This document shows positions 1 to 51,318 of a stretch of 64,000 bases of DNA, piece by piece. Numbering within the stretch: position 1 is the first letter of the stretch; each line of letters begins with the position of its first letter. The notes under the pieces are model-generated. The model was not told the DNA's origin, did no database searches, and saw only the letters and a program-made list of their open reading frames with translations. Source of the stretch: Ahaetulla prasina (taxonomy: Eukaryota; Chordata; Lepidosauria; Squamata; Colubridae); the NCBI RefSeq assembly GCF_028640845.1, contig NC_080540.1, positions 138,049,920-138,113,919 on the forward strand, written 5' to 3'. The position numbers and the translations under genes are program-made.

Positions 1-39420
<39,420 letters not shown>

Positions 39421-39615
39421 CAGGGGTGAAATCCAGCAGGTTCTGGAGAACCAGTAGCAGAAATTTTGAGCTGTTCGGAGAACCAGCAAAAATACCACCT
39501 CCTGGCCGGCCCCAGAGCGGGGTGGGAATGGGGATTTTGCAGTATCTTTCCCCTGCCACACCCACCAAGCCACGCCCACAGAACCGGTAGTAAAACAAAT
39601 TGGATTTCACCACTG
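39421..39615 (+). mobile_element. hAT-type MITE with perfect 8-bp TSD
   Basis: A 195-bp element with ends CAGGGGTGAAATCCA and TGGATTTCACCACTG, flanked on both sides by CTATGAAG (39413-39420 and 39616-39623). Inside are GTTCTGGAGAACCAGTAGCA and a CCACACCCACCAAGCCACGC stretch. This is the best-preserved copy of its family in the window. The 66-codon open frames across it are incidental. Confidence 0.9.
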
Positions 39616-40020
39616 CTATGAAGTGGTCAAGTCAAATCTGGAGGGCTCCACGTATGAAGAGAGAGAGGAAAAAAGAAGAGAGAGAGAGAGAGAGAGGAAA
39701 AAAAGGCAGGGGATAGTGAAGAGAAGAAGCTTCTCCCCCAGGTCTGCGGAAATCTGCAGAGCTTTTGCAAACTTCCAGGCCCAAAGACGGATTGAGCCAG
39801 CAATGGGAAAAGAAAAGGGGAAACAAAGGAGGGGGGCTTTGCCCTTTGGGAGCTAGGCTGAAGCCAGCATTGCAGTAGATCAGTAATCTGTGATTTTTTA
39901 AAAAGTTTTCCATTTCCAATTAATGAATCAGAGATGAAATTGATTAAAACACAATATTAAACTGTTATTCCTGTTTAGCTTGCTTTTTTATAAATAATTT
40001 TTTTAATGTATACTTTATAC

Positions 40021-40155
40021 CAGGGGTCTCCAACCTTGGCAACTTTAAGACTTGTGGACTTCAACTCCCAGTATTGCTCAGCCAGCTCTGCTGGGTGAGG
40101 AACTCTAGGAGTTGAAGTCCACAAGTCTTAAAGTTGCCAAGGTTGGAGACCCCTG
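40021..40155. mobile_element. Palindromic foldback MITE, perfect 48-bp arms
   Basis: The first 48 bases, beginning CAGGGGTCTCCAACCTTGGC, are perfectly repeated in reverse complement at the right end, with a loop of about 39 bases. The flanks CTTTATAC and TTTTATAT may be a diverged 8-bp duplication. The CAGGGG terminus points to the hAT superfamily. Confidence 0.88.
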
Positions 40156-41100
40156 TTTTATATAACAATTATATTTTGGTTGAGTCAAAATAGGTAACCT
40201 CAAAAAAAAACAAAAACCTATTAACTGCCACCCTCACCAGCCAAGGTTTGCTGTCTCCAAACGTCCCTCCCTCCCCGGCACAGGTTTGTCCAGGTCAACC
40301 CAATGGCTGCAGAGAATATATCATGACTTGTACATCTGCTTCCCTGGCTTAGAGGAAGAATTGCTCTAGGTCTAGGACACAGTTGACCCCTCTATATCCC
40401 ATCCCATGAAATTCAATCCGCCATACATTCCCAAATCTAGTTTGCCCCCTTGAAACGTAGTATTCTCTCTCTCACATACATACAGAGAGTGCAGTTTCTT
40501 CCAGATATGTTGTCTATACATAGGCTCTTATTTCTCAAGTGGTCCAATAGCCACTGAGATAACGGGTGTGGCTTCCTTGCAAACCCCTGCACAGTACTGC
40601 GCAAACAAAAGCAACGTAACTGCACCTGCAGTACATGCTGGTTCCAATCCCACCTCAGCTATTAGCTACTGGGTGGTCTAGGGCAAAACAAACCTCAGAA
40701 CTTCCCCCACCATGCCCTTGCAAAATTGGGCCAAAATAATGAAATAATTAATGAGTAGAGTTTTAATGGTACAGGAAAGGAACCAGTCTTTTAAGTGCCA
40801 AACACAACCTCCCAATCTTTGAAAATTTATGAATTTGTTTCTTCCAAGTGGCATTATGTGGAATTTTGTGCTGCATTCCATTTAAGAATATGGCTTAAGC
40901 ATGGCAACGATTCCTTAAGATTAGTGGGCACATCTTATTCAACTTGTTGGAAGGCAGAAGATGTACATGAGTATGCAAGAGAGAAAAAAGAAGAAGGTTT
41001 TAAATTTCCCTTCCTAGCAGACAACACATGTAGTAGTATCTTCCCTCTTCAAGCTAATCTTGGAAAATAGACTCTCTTTCTCTCTCCTTTGTTTTATACA
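40156..41100. other. No gene recognised
   Basis: Sequence between two MITEs with no recognised repeat, exon or RNA gene. Confidence 0.5.
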
Positions 41101-41516
41101 CAGATGGTCTTCGATTTACAGCCACAGCTAGGAGTGAATTTCAGTTGTAAGTCATGAAAGTCTTAAGTTGAGGCACCCACATGACTGGACCAGATTTTAT
41201 GATGGTTTTTATAAAGGTCATTAAATGAATCCTGTGATTGTAAGTCTGAATCCATTCCTATAAATGGGTGGTTGTTGTTGTTGTTGTTGTTTTGAAACTA
41301 GTAAAAAAAAACCAAACATCACAAAGCAATGGTCATGCAACTGCAGGATGCTGTAATTAATCGTAAATGTGAGCTGGTAGCCAAGCATCCAGTATAGTCT
41401 TATGACTGAAGAAAGGGAGAGTGTAACATTTTGCAATGGTCAGAAATGCTTTACAAGCTATAAATCATCCCTTCCGAGGGCCAATGGTTAGATGACTCTA
41501 AGTTGAGGACTACCTC
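41101..41516. mobile_element. MITE of the GTAGTCCT family, decayed
   Basis: Starts AGATGGTCTTCGATTTACAG and ends AAGTTGAGGACTACCTC as inverted ends, with internal CAGTTGTAAGTCATGAAAG. A (GTT)n run lies inside at about 41270-41291. Same family as 17347, 16708 and 58505. Confidence 0.65.
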
Positions 41517-41699
41517 TTTCCCTATTTATTTCGTACATACTATACACATTCTTTACTGAAACACATCCATCCCTCTCCACCAAGTCCTGCTGTGGTGTTT
41601 CATCATGGCCGGGATTTATGTGCTGCTGGATAGGATGAGTATTGAATTCTGGGAGTGTATGTGCTCCCAAGAAGGTCACCCAAGGCATGAAGGTCATCC

Positions 41700-42850
41700 C
41701 AGCTGCCCAACTAAAGCAAACAGGCATTTATATTGGGCAGCAAGGAAGCCAAAGGGAAGGAACTCAATGAAAAATTTCAGAAAGCTATTAGGAAAGACAA
41801 AAAGCAGTATTACAACAACATCTGAAAAAACACTAAAGAGGGAAACAGACATGGAAAAAAGAAGGAAGATCTTCCAGGATTCCTCTGAACTCAGAAGGAG
41901 GTTTCAGCCTCCTATTGGCATGCTAAAAGATGCCAGGACATATAGTAACTAATTCCAAGAAGATGAAACGAAGATGAAAGGAATACATTGAAATTCCATA
42001 CAGCAGAGATGTCAATATCCATGATACTTAGAAGATGTTCTCTACTTACAAGTAGCTCGAGTACTACGGTAGAAGATAAAGTTAAATCGGCCCTTTAACT
42101 AGTCTTTCCTGAGTCAGAAGGCTACAGGAATTAACAGAATACCTATAGAAATATGGTAAGCTACAAGAAGAATCAGTAAAGTTCTAAGCAAACTATGGCA
42201 GCAAATTTGACAAACCATGAAATGGCCAACTGTCTGGAAGAGGTCAATCTCCATACCATTACTAAAGAAAGGAAAGGGAGCTGGATAGCAAACTAGGTTA
42301 CAATGTCCTTAATTTCACACACTAACAAAATAATACTTGGGATCATCCAACAGAGATTAGAGAGTCCTCCATGGAAAGGGAGATGCCAGATGTTTCAGCT
42401 GGCTTTGGAAAAAGCTTAGGAACACAAGACATCGCTGCTAATGCACGATCGGCAACTGAGAAAAACCAAAGAATACCAAAAAGAAGTCAACATGTGCCTC
42501 GTTGTTTTATAGAAAAGCCTTTGATTGTGTCATCATGAGAAGCTGTGTAATATTTCAGGGAAACTCCGAGCTCCTCGTTGTCCTTGTATGCAAACTATAC
42601 ACAGGTGAGAAATCCATAGAAAGTCACGAAACAACCTGTTCCAGGTTGGCAAAGAGGTGATTCAAGGCTCTATGCTCTCCCCTTATTTATGAAGCTTATG
42701 TGTGTGAGACATATTAAGGATCATAGGATGGGATGAAAATGAGCAGTTTTAAAACTGGATACAGAAACATCCATGACCAGTGTTATACTAATGACACGAT
42801 TCTGGTGGGTGCCCAGAAGGTTGACTAGATCTTCATGGAGAAATGATTAG
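41700..42850 (+). pseudogene. BovB/RTE-like LINE fragment, broken reverse transcriptase
   Basis: Plus-strand DNA coding, with many frameshifts and stops, the order of motifs of a BovB-type reverse transcriptase: a KDKKQYYNNI-like segment near 41800, then FQPPIGMLKDA near 41905-41938, a GTQDIAAN-like segment near 42425, an AFD-type motif near 42520 and a LYTG-type motif near 42590. It is heavily decayed and non-functional. BovB-type LINEs are abundant in squamates, which supports the host assignment. Confidence 0.65.
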
Positions 42851-44640
42851 CATTACCTAGGTTTATTTGAAATAATGCAGACATACATTAACTTTGCAGT
42901 AAGTCTGATGTATTCTTATATTTGTAGCTGTATCAAAGAAAGTCAGAAGTCATTCCTTCTCTTTTTTTTCTCTTCTATTTCCTTCTCTGCATTTTTATTG
43001 TTTCCTGAGTCTTTTTCTAATTTTCTATGTCTATCTGTTTATCTTTTAACTTTGTATTTTTTTTTTAGAAAAATCAATAAAGTTATATAAAAACTATTGA
43101 TTTTCAAAAACACAAGGTCAAAATATAAACAGACAAGAAAAAAAGATTTGAAAAATAAAGAAAGATCAAGAGAGGGGGAAGAGGTGCAAAAAGGAAAATA
43201 GATTGACTTCCGACTTTCTTTGGTACAGATATGAATTAAAAAAAATCAAACTCTCAAAACCAAAAATATATTTTAGAAAGTCAAGCAGATAAAATGCCGT
43301 CCGTAGAAATGTAATAATGAAAGTATGTCATACAGGGGATAGGGATATCTTAGTGTACTGTCAAAACCCTGGCTCTTAAAACGATAGAGAAATATCACTA
43401 AGGAAGTTTTTATCTGTGGATATATTATAGCTTTGTGGGTTTTTTTCCAAACAAAAGTTGGTTTCTGCAGTTTCCAGAGATGGAAGAACAGATTTGATTT
43501 GATTATAACTTCAGGAAGACACCCTGTAAAACAGGAGTGAACAAAGGACAGCTATTCCAAGTTGAACATCTAGCGTAGGAACATAGCTAAAAAAAAAATG
43601 CTATAAATTAAAATCCACAGCACCAGACTTATTCCACCTGAAGGCCAACACCAGAAAACATATACAGAGGGAGACATGCTTTTATATATGATTTAGGGAA
43701 AAATGCCAGTTTATGGAACTACAGCCAGATTGCAGGTTCAAGGTCAGCAGAGTCGAAATCTTCTTTCCTTACAGTCTACCTGACATCTAGAGTAATGATG
43801 TAACAAACAGCAGATCAAAAGCCTTCCCCCATCCTCTGGATACAGAGAATATTTTTTGCATCCTCCTCTTCAGAAATCAGCTCGGTTTGCAGTCGTAATG
43901 TCCAATCAGGTAATTGGCTGTCATGCAATCAGAGCTTGCCCACCCACTCGGCTCCCCAGTCTCGGACCACACAACATTCCACACAGCCCACAGGTTTTTC
44001 TCTAACTGGCCGGTGCTGCTTCAGACAGCTGCAGCAGTTACTCTTTCTGTGCTGTTCTCCTCCCCCCCCCCCTCACCTCTTCCAGCTGTGTGGCATACTG
44101 ATAATACTTGCAGGCCAGGCTGTGTTGCTGAAAATAATCCTTCCCCTTGCATTAGGCCTCACAAATCCTGATGCCATCTTGGGGCAGAACAGTTGCCCTT
44201 TCACGCTAATCTGCCAAGGAGACGGGATAAATAGGAAGGAGGGGAACAGTTGCCGTTTCCAGACCAAGTCTATTTGAGAAGCCCAAGTGCAGCCTTTTGG
44301 CTTGCATCTCCCTGAGAACAGAGCCCCGTAGCTCGTCTCTCTCACGCTTGCCAGCGTTTCCCAGCCTGTGAGTCACAAAATGCTGGCAGCTCCTGCTCCC
44401 CTGACTCTGCAGCTGATCAGCCCCTAGCCAACTTCCCACTCCCTTCTCAAACTGCATCCTTCTTAGGGCTGAGCCTCTCACACTCATAAACTGAAATCCA
44501 GATTTGGGTAACTCCATCCCCCTGATACGTTTGAGTATTCATAACAACAATTCAGTTTGAGCGGGAAAGTCTGTTGGCATAAAAAATGCTGACCACTCTT
44601 AGGATCCAAGTTGGGCCTTAGTAATGAAGCAGAATAATAG
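42851..44640. other. AT-rich stretch, possible LINE 3' end, no gene
   Basis: Around 42950-43090 a pyrimidine-rich tract is followed by AATCAATAAAGTTATATAAAA, which may be a LINE 3' end. The remainder has no recognised feature; the frames at 43914-44517 lack support on either strand. Confidence 0.4.
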
Positions 44641-44871
44641 TCCTAGCAATAGCAATAGCACTTAGATTTATATACCACTTTATAGTGTTTTAGAGCCTTT
44701 TCTAAGTGGTTACCAGGGTCAGCATGTTGTCCCTAACAATCTGGGATTTGATTTTACTGATCTCAGAAGGATGGAAGGCTGAGTCAATCTTGAGCTGGTC
44801 AGGATCAAACTCCTGGCAATGGAATGCAGAGTTAGCATGCAATACTGCATTCTAACCACTGCGCCATTACA
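44641..44871 (-). mobile_element. tRNA-derived SINE, minus orientation
   Basis: Reverse complement begins GTAATGGCGCAGTGGTTAGA and contains GATCAGTAAAATCAAATCCC and the CCACTTAGAAAAGGCTC-type body, ending in a GCTATTGCTATTGCTAGG tail. It is more diverged than the copies at 51085 and 34405. Confidence 0.8.
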
Positions 44872-44874
44872 ACT

Positions 44875-45432
44875 TAATGTATATAACACCGATCCTGCGC
44901 AGGCTGCACTGGCTACCTGTGGTTTTCCGAGGGCACTTCAAGGTGTTGGTTACCACCTTTAAAGCGCTCCATGGCATAGGACCGGGATATCTTTGGGACC
45001 GCCTTCTGTTACCACATGCCTCCCACCGACCGGTACGCTCTCATAGAGAGGGCCTCCTCAGGGTGCCGTCAGCCAGGCAATGCAGGCTGGCGACCCGCAG
45101 GGGGAGAGCCTTCTCTGTGGGGGCACCTACCCTCTGGAATGAGCTTCCCCCAGGACTTCGACAACTTCCAGACCTCCGGACTTTTCGCCGCGAGCTTAAA
45201 ACATATCTATTCTTTCGAGCAGGACTGGCTTAATAGGGTTTTAAATATGGATTTTATTGGGGTTTATTTTATATTTTGTATTGTATTTTAAATTTAGGCT
45301 ATTGGAATAAGTTTTTTATAATATTGTTTTTATTGAATGTATTGTCTTTATTTTATCTGCCTGTTCACCGCCCTGAGTCCTCCGGGAGAAGGGCGGTATA
45401 CAAATTAAATTATTATTATTATTATTATTATT
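44875..45432 (+). mobile_element. L2-type LINE 3' end with intact ORF C-terminus
   Basis: A 118-codon frame (44877-45233) contains RLHWLPVVFRGHFKVLVTTF, LHGIGPGYLWDRLLLP, RGRAFSVGAPTLWNELPPGL and LKTYLFFRAGLA before its stop. This is the classical C-terminal end of L2-like LINE ORF2 proteins. An AT-rich 3' UTR follows, with CCGCCCTGAGTCCTCCGGGA and GGGCGGTATACAAATT and an (ATT)n tail at 45411-45433. Truncated at the 5' end, so not autonomous. The frame is free of stops to its natural end. Confidence 0.85.
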
Positions 45433-45543
45433 AACTTAGTCCCAGTCCTATCCATATTATATGTAGTAGTAGAGTAAAAAACAACTCCCTTTAGTAACAG
45501 TAATCTGCAGCAGATGAGAGCTATCTTGGTGTAGTGGTTAAGG

Positions 45544-46017
45544 CAGTGGTTCTCAACCTTTATAGTGCTGCGACCCCTTTAATACAATTCCCCACGATGT
45601 GGCGACCCCAACCATAAAATTATTTTTGTTTTGAATTTATTGTGCCTGAAGCCATATTGGCTAGCGATCTGAACTGCTTGTGATTGCCTTGAGGATGGGG
45701 GCATTAAAGCGGAGACTCCTCCCCTATTAAGTTTATCGCGCCTGAAGCCAGATTAGGCTAGCGATTGGGAGTGATTGCAGCTGGCTTGAGAGGGAGACAT
45801 CAGAGCAAAGATTTCTCTCTTTTTTAATTCATCACACCTGAAGCCGAATTTGGCTAGTGATTTGAAGAGCCTGCAGCTGGCTTGTGGAGTCAACCATTGG
45901 AGCGCGATTCTTCGACTCACAAGTATACTTCCCATATTTCCGATGGTTTTAGGCGACCTCTGGCAAATCGTCATTCGATCCCCAACGGGGTCGCGACCCA
46001 CAGGTTGAGAACCACTG
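45544..46017. mobile_element. hAT-type MITE with perfect TSD and internal 96-bp triplication
   Basis: A 474-bp element with ends CAGTGGTTCTCAACCT and AGGTTGAGAACCACTG, perfect inverted repeats. It is flanked by a perfect 8-bp duplication GGTTAAGG (45536-45543 and 46018-46025). Three diverged tandem copies of a 96-bp unit, each beginning CCTGAAGCC, start at 45645, 45741 and 45837. Non-coding; a non-autonomous hAT element. Confidence 0.93.
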
Positions 46018-46025
46018 GGTTAAGG

Positions 46026-47896
46026 CATCAATAGAAACCAAGAGACTGGGAGTTCTAGTCATGCCTTAGGTACAAAACCAGCTGGGGGACTTTATACCAG
46101 TCACTTTCTCTCAGTCCTAAGGAAGGCGACAATGGCAAACCACTTCTGAAATGTTACAAAGAAAACTATAGAGAACTTGTCTCTCGTGGGTGGTTAGTGG
46201 GCCATGCAGAAGAACCCTTTGCATTATTTTTTGTATTTGAAACTCCAAGTTTTCAAAACTCCACTGTCTCAAGAGGGGGAATAGGAAGGGTGAGGCTGAT
46301 AAGAGAAGCAGCAACACCAGAACACAAAAGTACTATAAATGAAGACGATGCCTTGAATCCATTCATCGCTAAGAAAGATCTATGAAGGAGGACACGTAAA
46401 GAGGCACATGTAAAGCCTCTACTGGAGATTCTATGCTCCTAATGGTACCACCATGTATAAGTGGTGATGGTGTGAATGGAGAACCCTCTCCATTAATATA
46501 TATATACATTTCAAAGTTTCAAAAGAGAGAAAATATCTGGTTCGGGTAGCTTACTGAGTCTCAAGTACAAATGTCCCATTTTTTTCTACATCGAGTGTGA
46601 ATTGCTAATTGTTTGCATTCCAAACTGTTCTGGGATTCAGTACTTTAAGAAGAGAAGCACCAGTCGGTTAACAATGAGGACATTATACATTGCAATCTTT
46701 GCCTGTAAAGTTTGCCTGTATCACATACTGTAGAGTTTAGGTTTAGTCCTACTAAATTCACTGTGCTTTATGTAATGGATTTATTACAAGCTGTGGATAA
46801 CACAGGCAGAGAGAAGGATGTCTACGAAAGAAACATGCCTTTAACTATACAAGAAAGGCTGAGAGAGCAACCATTTCCCATGGCTTCCCATTGCTTCAAA
46901 ACTCTCTTGTGGGTTCCGGGAAACAGATCTCTGCGGGTTCCTCTCTACAGGAGGTTTCACTCATCTCTGGTCTTTGGAAGGCAGGAAAATTAATAATCTT
47001 GGCCTAATGAAATCCTCATAGTAGCAAACCAAGCCCCCAAATTCTTAGCAAGCAAACCATTAGGACTGGGAGCAATGCCATACAGCAGAGCCTGTGGAAA
47101 AAGTGAGTTGCACTGTTTTCCTGTTCCTTCAACGAGTAGCAGAAAACGGGAATTTCCACCTTAAAAAAGAAGAAATATCTATTTCCTTCTTTTCCCACCG
47201 GGCAAGAATTACTATAATCTCTTCCATAATGTCAGTGCATAGAGGCTGCAGCAGCTGTCTCAAGGACAGCAGAATATTTAAACCAATAGCCTCATAGAAG
47301 GAGGTGCAATTGTGTGCAACATTCTGTCCACCTTGGTGCATTTTTCTCCTCTTTGATGCACAGTATTCAGTGTCCAAGCTGAGAAGTAGAAGGGCTCCAG
47401 CTGGTTTGCAAAAACCCAACTCCAATTCTAGGGTCAAACTACACATTATTTCAAAGCAAGGATGAAGAACCCTCATACTGTTAAAACTCCCAGCCTTATC
47501 CCACATTGCTGGTTCTCCTGGGAATTGCTTAGCACCGATTGGAAAGTCACAATTTTTGCCTATTTCCCCTCCCCACCAACCTTGTAAGTGTAACAGAACC
47601 TTAGGGAATGTTTTGCTCCAGAATATGTTGTAATCCCAATTTAAGATGTGTGCGTGCAGTTTGCATTGAACAATGCAGTTTGCATTGAACAGACCACTTT
47701 TTGACATACTAAATTGCTGGGGCTGCAATTGTAAGAGGAAAATTAATATCTCCCTACACTGCACAATATGGATAAAATCCAATGTACTGTACATAATTTT
47801 GAGGGGAAAATGACAATGGGTATCTTATTAAAGTAGTATGTAGCTTGACCTCTATAGTTACAACTATTATGATTATAATTTGACAAATGTATGTTT
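46026..47896. other. No gene recognised; small tandem repeat
   Basis: It contains a perfect 18-bp tandem repeat, TGCAGTTTGCATTGAACA, at 47655-47672 and 47674-47691, and a 221-codon minus-strand open frame (47129-47794) that I do not recognise and do not call a gene. Confidence 0.5.
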
Positions 47897-48087
47897 ACAG
47901 GTATTCCTCATTTAGCAACCACAATTAGGTACAGCAACTTGGGTGATAAGTGAAGCGTTCACTAAGATAAACTGTGCTTATACTGTTACTTCAGCTTTCC
48001 TTTGCTTTACAGATCCACAAAGTTTGTAGGATTGGTTTTAACTGAGAACTATTACTGTACGACAGCTGCTAAACAAGGACTACTGTG
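47897..48087 (+). mobile_element. MITE of the GTAGTCCT family, short subtype
   Basis: Starts ACAGGTATTCCTCATTTAGC, contains TTACTTCAGCTTTCCTTTGC and ends CTAAACAAGGACTACTGTG. Its partner of the same subtype is at 13386-13582. Confidence 0.6.
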
Positions 48088-49788
48088 TAGCAAAACTTTC
48101 ACTAGGTCCCATAAATCAATGGCATGCTTTATTTTTTTACTTGATATTTTGTACTTTTGAATCCTGATATTGCAGACAGATCCCCAAGCTAAGAAGTAGC
48201 CGTGGTTATTACAAAGGTTACTTACTCAAAATCAAAGCAGATGGCAAAACAAAAGGAAAAACAAAAAATTCATCAAGAGGTGCAGCCATCAATAATATAG
48301 CCAAAACCAACTTTCAAGATGGGTTCACCCTCAGCATTAAGTCACGAAGAGTTGAATAAGTCACATTGCACTAAGCCAGCCTTTCTCAATTTGGCTGAGG
48401 AAATCAGGGAATTGCAGCTGAGCAACAAGCTGGAGAAAGTTACACTAAGCTATAAACTAATGTTTAATAAACCACAATGGCTGCTAAATTACAAACAAAC
48501 AAATCTCGCGATTCCTTAGCAGGGTGCATGACCACTGCCTCAGATTCCCAAGGTTACCACCCTCCTCCTTTTCAACTTGGTTTAATTGTACTACTACTCT
48601 TCATGGCAAGGCAACACTGAGCATTTCACGCTGCGTGATGCGAACAAGGTGTGCTGCCAAAAAAGGTGCCTGAATAACACTAAACACGGAACCTAGCTCA
48701 GCTTTGGGAGAGGAAATTCAAATTTTCTTTCAAAAGGACCTGAAAAGATTTTAATGTGAGTCCCGGAGTCTGACCTGCATGTAGACAGTTTCTATATACA
48801 CCAGAAGCAAAAAAAGCACTTTCCTTTCTTTCGATGAGAGAAAGATACCCCACCCAAGATTTAATTAAATTCACAAAGATACAAGATTGATTTCTGTTGT
48901 AGGAGAGACAGGTTTTACTAACCATAAATTGTAGAAAGTCTTTTCACCCTGGAGGTTTGCAAATACGGGGTGGGGGTGGGGAGATGTACAGTAAATCGAA
49001 TAGAACCAAGTGCCAGTATCTGTCCAATGGTCAAGCTGGGAGCAGCTTTGTGGATTAAATACTAACAGGGAGTGTTTCTCTTAAAAGTAGTGATCTGTCA
49101 AATTCAACTAAGCAAAAGAACAGAACACCCTCTCCCAAGCAGAAGCTGGTTCAGACAACGAGCTACACTTTGTAGCTAGAGGTCAAGGAAGAGAGCTTGC
49201 TCCCAGATACATTTTGTGTTTGTAAAAGCCCTGGTTACCCAGCTAACCAAGGCCTATGTCTGGCCTGCTTCCCTGGTTTGCAATGCATGCGTTAGGCTAA
49301 CCACACCTAACAATTTCCCATTGTGAATCAGCAGAGCCTCTAGTCAATTATAGTTAAACTAAAGCAACCAGCTCCAGATGGGATACTAGCCGGACTTATT
49401 TCTAGTCCTAGATTTTATTCTCTGGCTGTTTTCCATTTAAAACCTTCCGTGAATCCCAAAGTTAAGATGGACTTTCTGTTTCCCCCCCCCAAGACATGAG
49501 GCTGAAGTATTCTTCCAGTCCAAAACCACACAACTCCTTCTTCTTGAGCTGGTACATCCCGGGTGTGGAAAATATGGAAATGTTAAAAGATGATTTCCCC
49601 CCCAAGTAGGTGAGTATAAAAACCGTCTGTAGCTTTGGGTGACAAAGTGACACTACAAAGCCCTGATTCTGAGATTCAACACTCCTTTCATCAAACAACT
49701 TATCCATTGTGTGTGAAAGGGCAGAGATTCATTTGCATCAATATTCAGAGAAAGCTCTTTAATTGGCCATAGGCTATTTTAAAGGTAC
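48088..49788. other. No gene recognised
   Basis: No exon, RNA gene or clear repeat family. There are C-rich runs at about 49481-49490 and 49597-49603. Confidence 0.5.
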
Positions 49789-49799
49789 TACATCCCCAT

Positions 49800-50156
49800 C
49801 TAAGGGGATGGGGGCTCAGGGGCTAGGATGTTGAGCTTGTCGATCAAAAGGTCGGCAGCTCAGCGGTTCGAATCCCTAGTGCTGCCGTGTAACAGGGTGA
49901 GCTCCCGTTACTTGTCCCAGCTTCTGCCAACCTAGCAGTTTCGAAAGCATGTAAAAATGCAAGTAGAAAAAATAGGGACCACCTTTGGTGGGAAGGTAAC
50001 AGCGTTCTATGCGCCTTTGGCGTTGAGTCATGCTGGTCACATGACCATGGAGACGTCTTCGGACAGCGCTGGCTCTTCGGCTTTGAAACGGAGATGAGCA
50101 CCACCCCCTAGAGTCAGCAACGACTAGCAACGTATGTGCGAGGGAACCTTTACCTT
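49800..50156 (+). mobile_element. Sauria SINE with 11-bp TSD
   Basis: A tRNA-derived head with B box GCGGTTCGAATCCCTAG, then GGGTGAGCTCCCGTTAC, CTTCTGCCAACCTAGCAG, GAAAGCATG, TGCAAGTAGAA, TGGTCACATGACC and GAGATGAGCACCACCCCCTA, ending in the BovB-like TTTACCTTTAC tail. It is flanked by TACATCCCCAT at 49789-49799 and 50157-50167. Sauria SINEs are specific to squamates, which is the best marker of the host group. They are mobilised in trans by BovB-type LINEs. Confidence 0.92.
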
Positions 50157-50180
50157 TACATCCCCATAATTCTTTACCCC

Positions 50181-50184
<4 letters not shown>

Positions 50185-50214
<30 letters not shown>
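50185..50214 (+). repeat. (AC)n microsatellite
   Basis: About 15 AC units shortly after the right target duplication of the Sauria SINE. Confidence 0.95.
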
Positions 50215-50216
<2 letters not shown>

Positions 50217-50916
50217 AAACTCCAGGATGTTTACAATTGCAGATATTGTTGTTCCAGGGTCCTGTTTAGTTTGAAACTCATATTTGGCAGCCCTAATGGG
50301 GTTTCAGAAGTGATACCACCACTGCAATTAGTGAACAAGGGGTTAAATCCAGGTTGGCCCCATTTATTCCATTTTACCAAGGCAACTAAATCAGTCCCAA
50401 GATCATCAGCTGAAGCAACGTAGGCCACATATTCTCCACAGAGCTGGCCTTGATTGCTGTTACCACAGTAAACAATCTCTACCATTGTTCTCCAGACCCA
50501 TCAGGCTGCACAGCTTATTTTTCTGGACACCAACCTATCCATGATCTGTTGTGGGGTTTTTTTTAATTTAGAGCACAAAAACAAGTAGTAGAAAACCAGT
50601 CTCCTGCTCAGACATCTGTGACTCACGGTATCTGGAGTGAGTTACTGTGTATGGAGGAAGCAGAATGATTTCTGGATTCTTTTCAAGAATATTTAATCCT
50701 GTTCCTGCCTAGGTAGCCTAGAAAAGCTCTAGTTTGACAACACGCGGCAATAAGTATTACGAAATGGAAATACAAAATAGGTGATGTACACTTTTCATTG
50801 GTCCAACCTTTGAGTGACAAAAGAACAACTTGGGCAGAAAAGGAACAAGAAATTCTGCTCTGTCAATATTGTATGGATCAAAACAGTTATTAAACTCAAC
50901 TGCTGATTTCAGACAT

Positions 50917-51035
50917 CCCACCTTTATAACTTTATAAGTAACTCAAGGCAATCAACATACATAGTACTCTCTCCTCCTATTTTTCCCACAACAACCCTGT
51001 GAGATGGGTTGGGCCGAGAGATAGTGGGTGGAGGA
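50917..51035 (+). repeat. Interspersed repeat fragment, LINE-like
   Basis: Diverged copy of the repeat at 11905-12060: CCCACCTTTATAACTTTATAA, AACTCAAGGCAATC, then CCTCCTATTTTTCCCACAAC and CCCTGTGAGATGGGTTGGGC. Class uncertain. Confidence 0.5.
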
Positions 51036-51084
51036 GAGAGACACTGCAATATGTAAACAAAACCAGGAAGAACATACTATAAAA

Positions 51085-51318
51085 GAGCTGCAGTGGCGCA
51101 GTGGTTAAAGTGCAATACTGCAGGTTACTTCTGCTGATCACTGACTGCCAGCAGTTTGGCAGATCGAATCTCACCAGGCTTAATGTTGATTTAGTCTTCC
51201 GAGGTTGGTAAAATGAGGACCCAGATTGTTGGGGGCAATATGCTGACTCTGTAAATTGCTTAGAGAGGGCTGTAAAGCACTGTGAAGTGGTATATAAGTC
51301 TAAGTGCTATTGCTATAA
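51085..51318 (+). mobile_element. tRNA-derived SINE, plus orientation, best-preserved copy
   Basis: Starts GAGCTGCAGTGGCGCAGTGG, where TGGCGCAGTGG fits a Pol III A box. It has GATCGAATCTCACC as B box and the body CCCAGATTGTTGGGGGCAAT, and ends TATATAAGTCTAAGTGCTAT. CTATAAA occurs immediately before and after, a possible short target duplication. Confidence 0.88.

Noticed and set aside
49800..50214. Minus-strand frames of 86-112 codons
   Set aside because: They read across a Sauria SINE and an AC microsatellite.
51085..51160. Functional tRNA gene
   Set aside because: A- and B-box-like segments are present, but they head a SINE body with a retroposon tail, and the cloverleaf is not intact.
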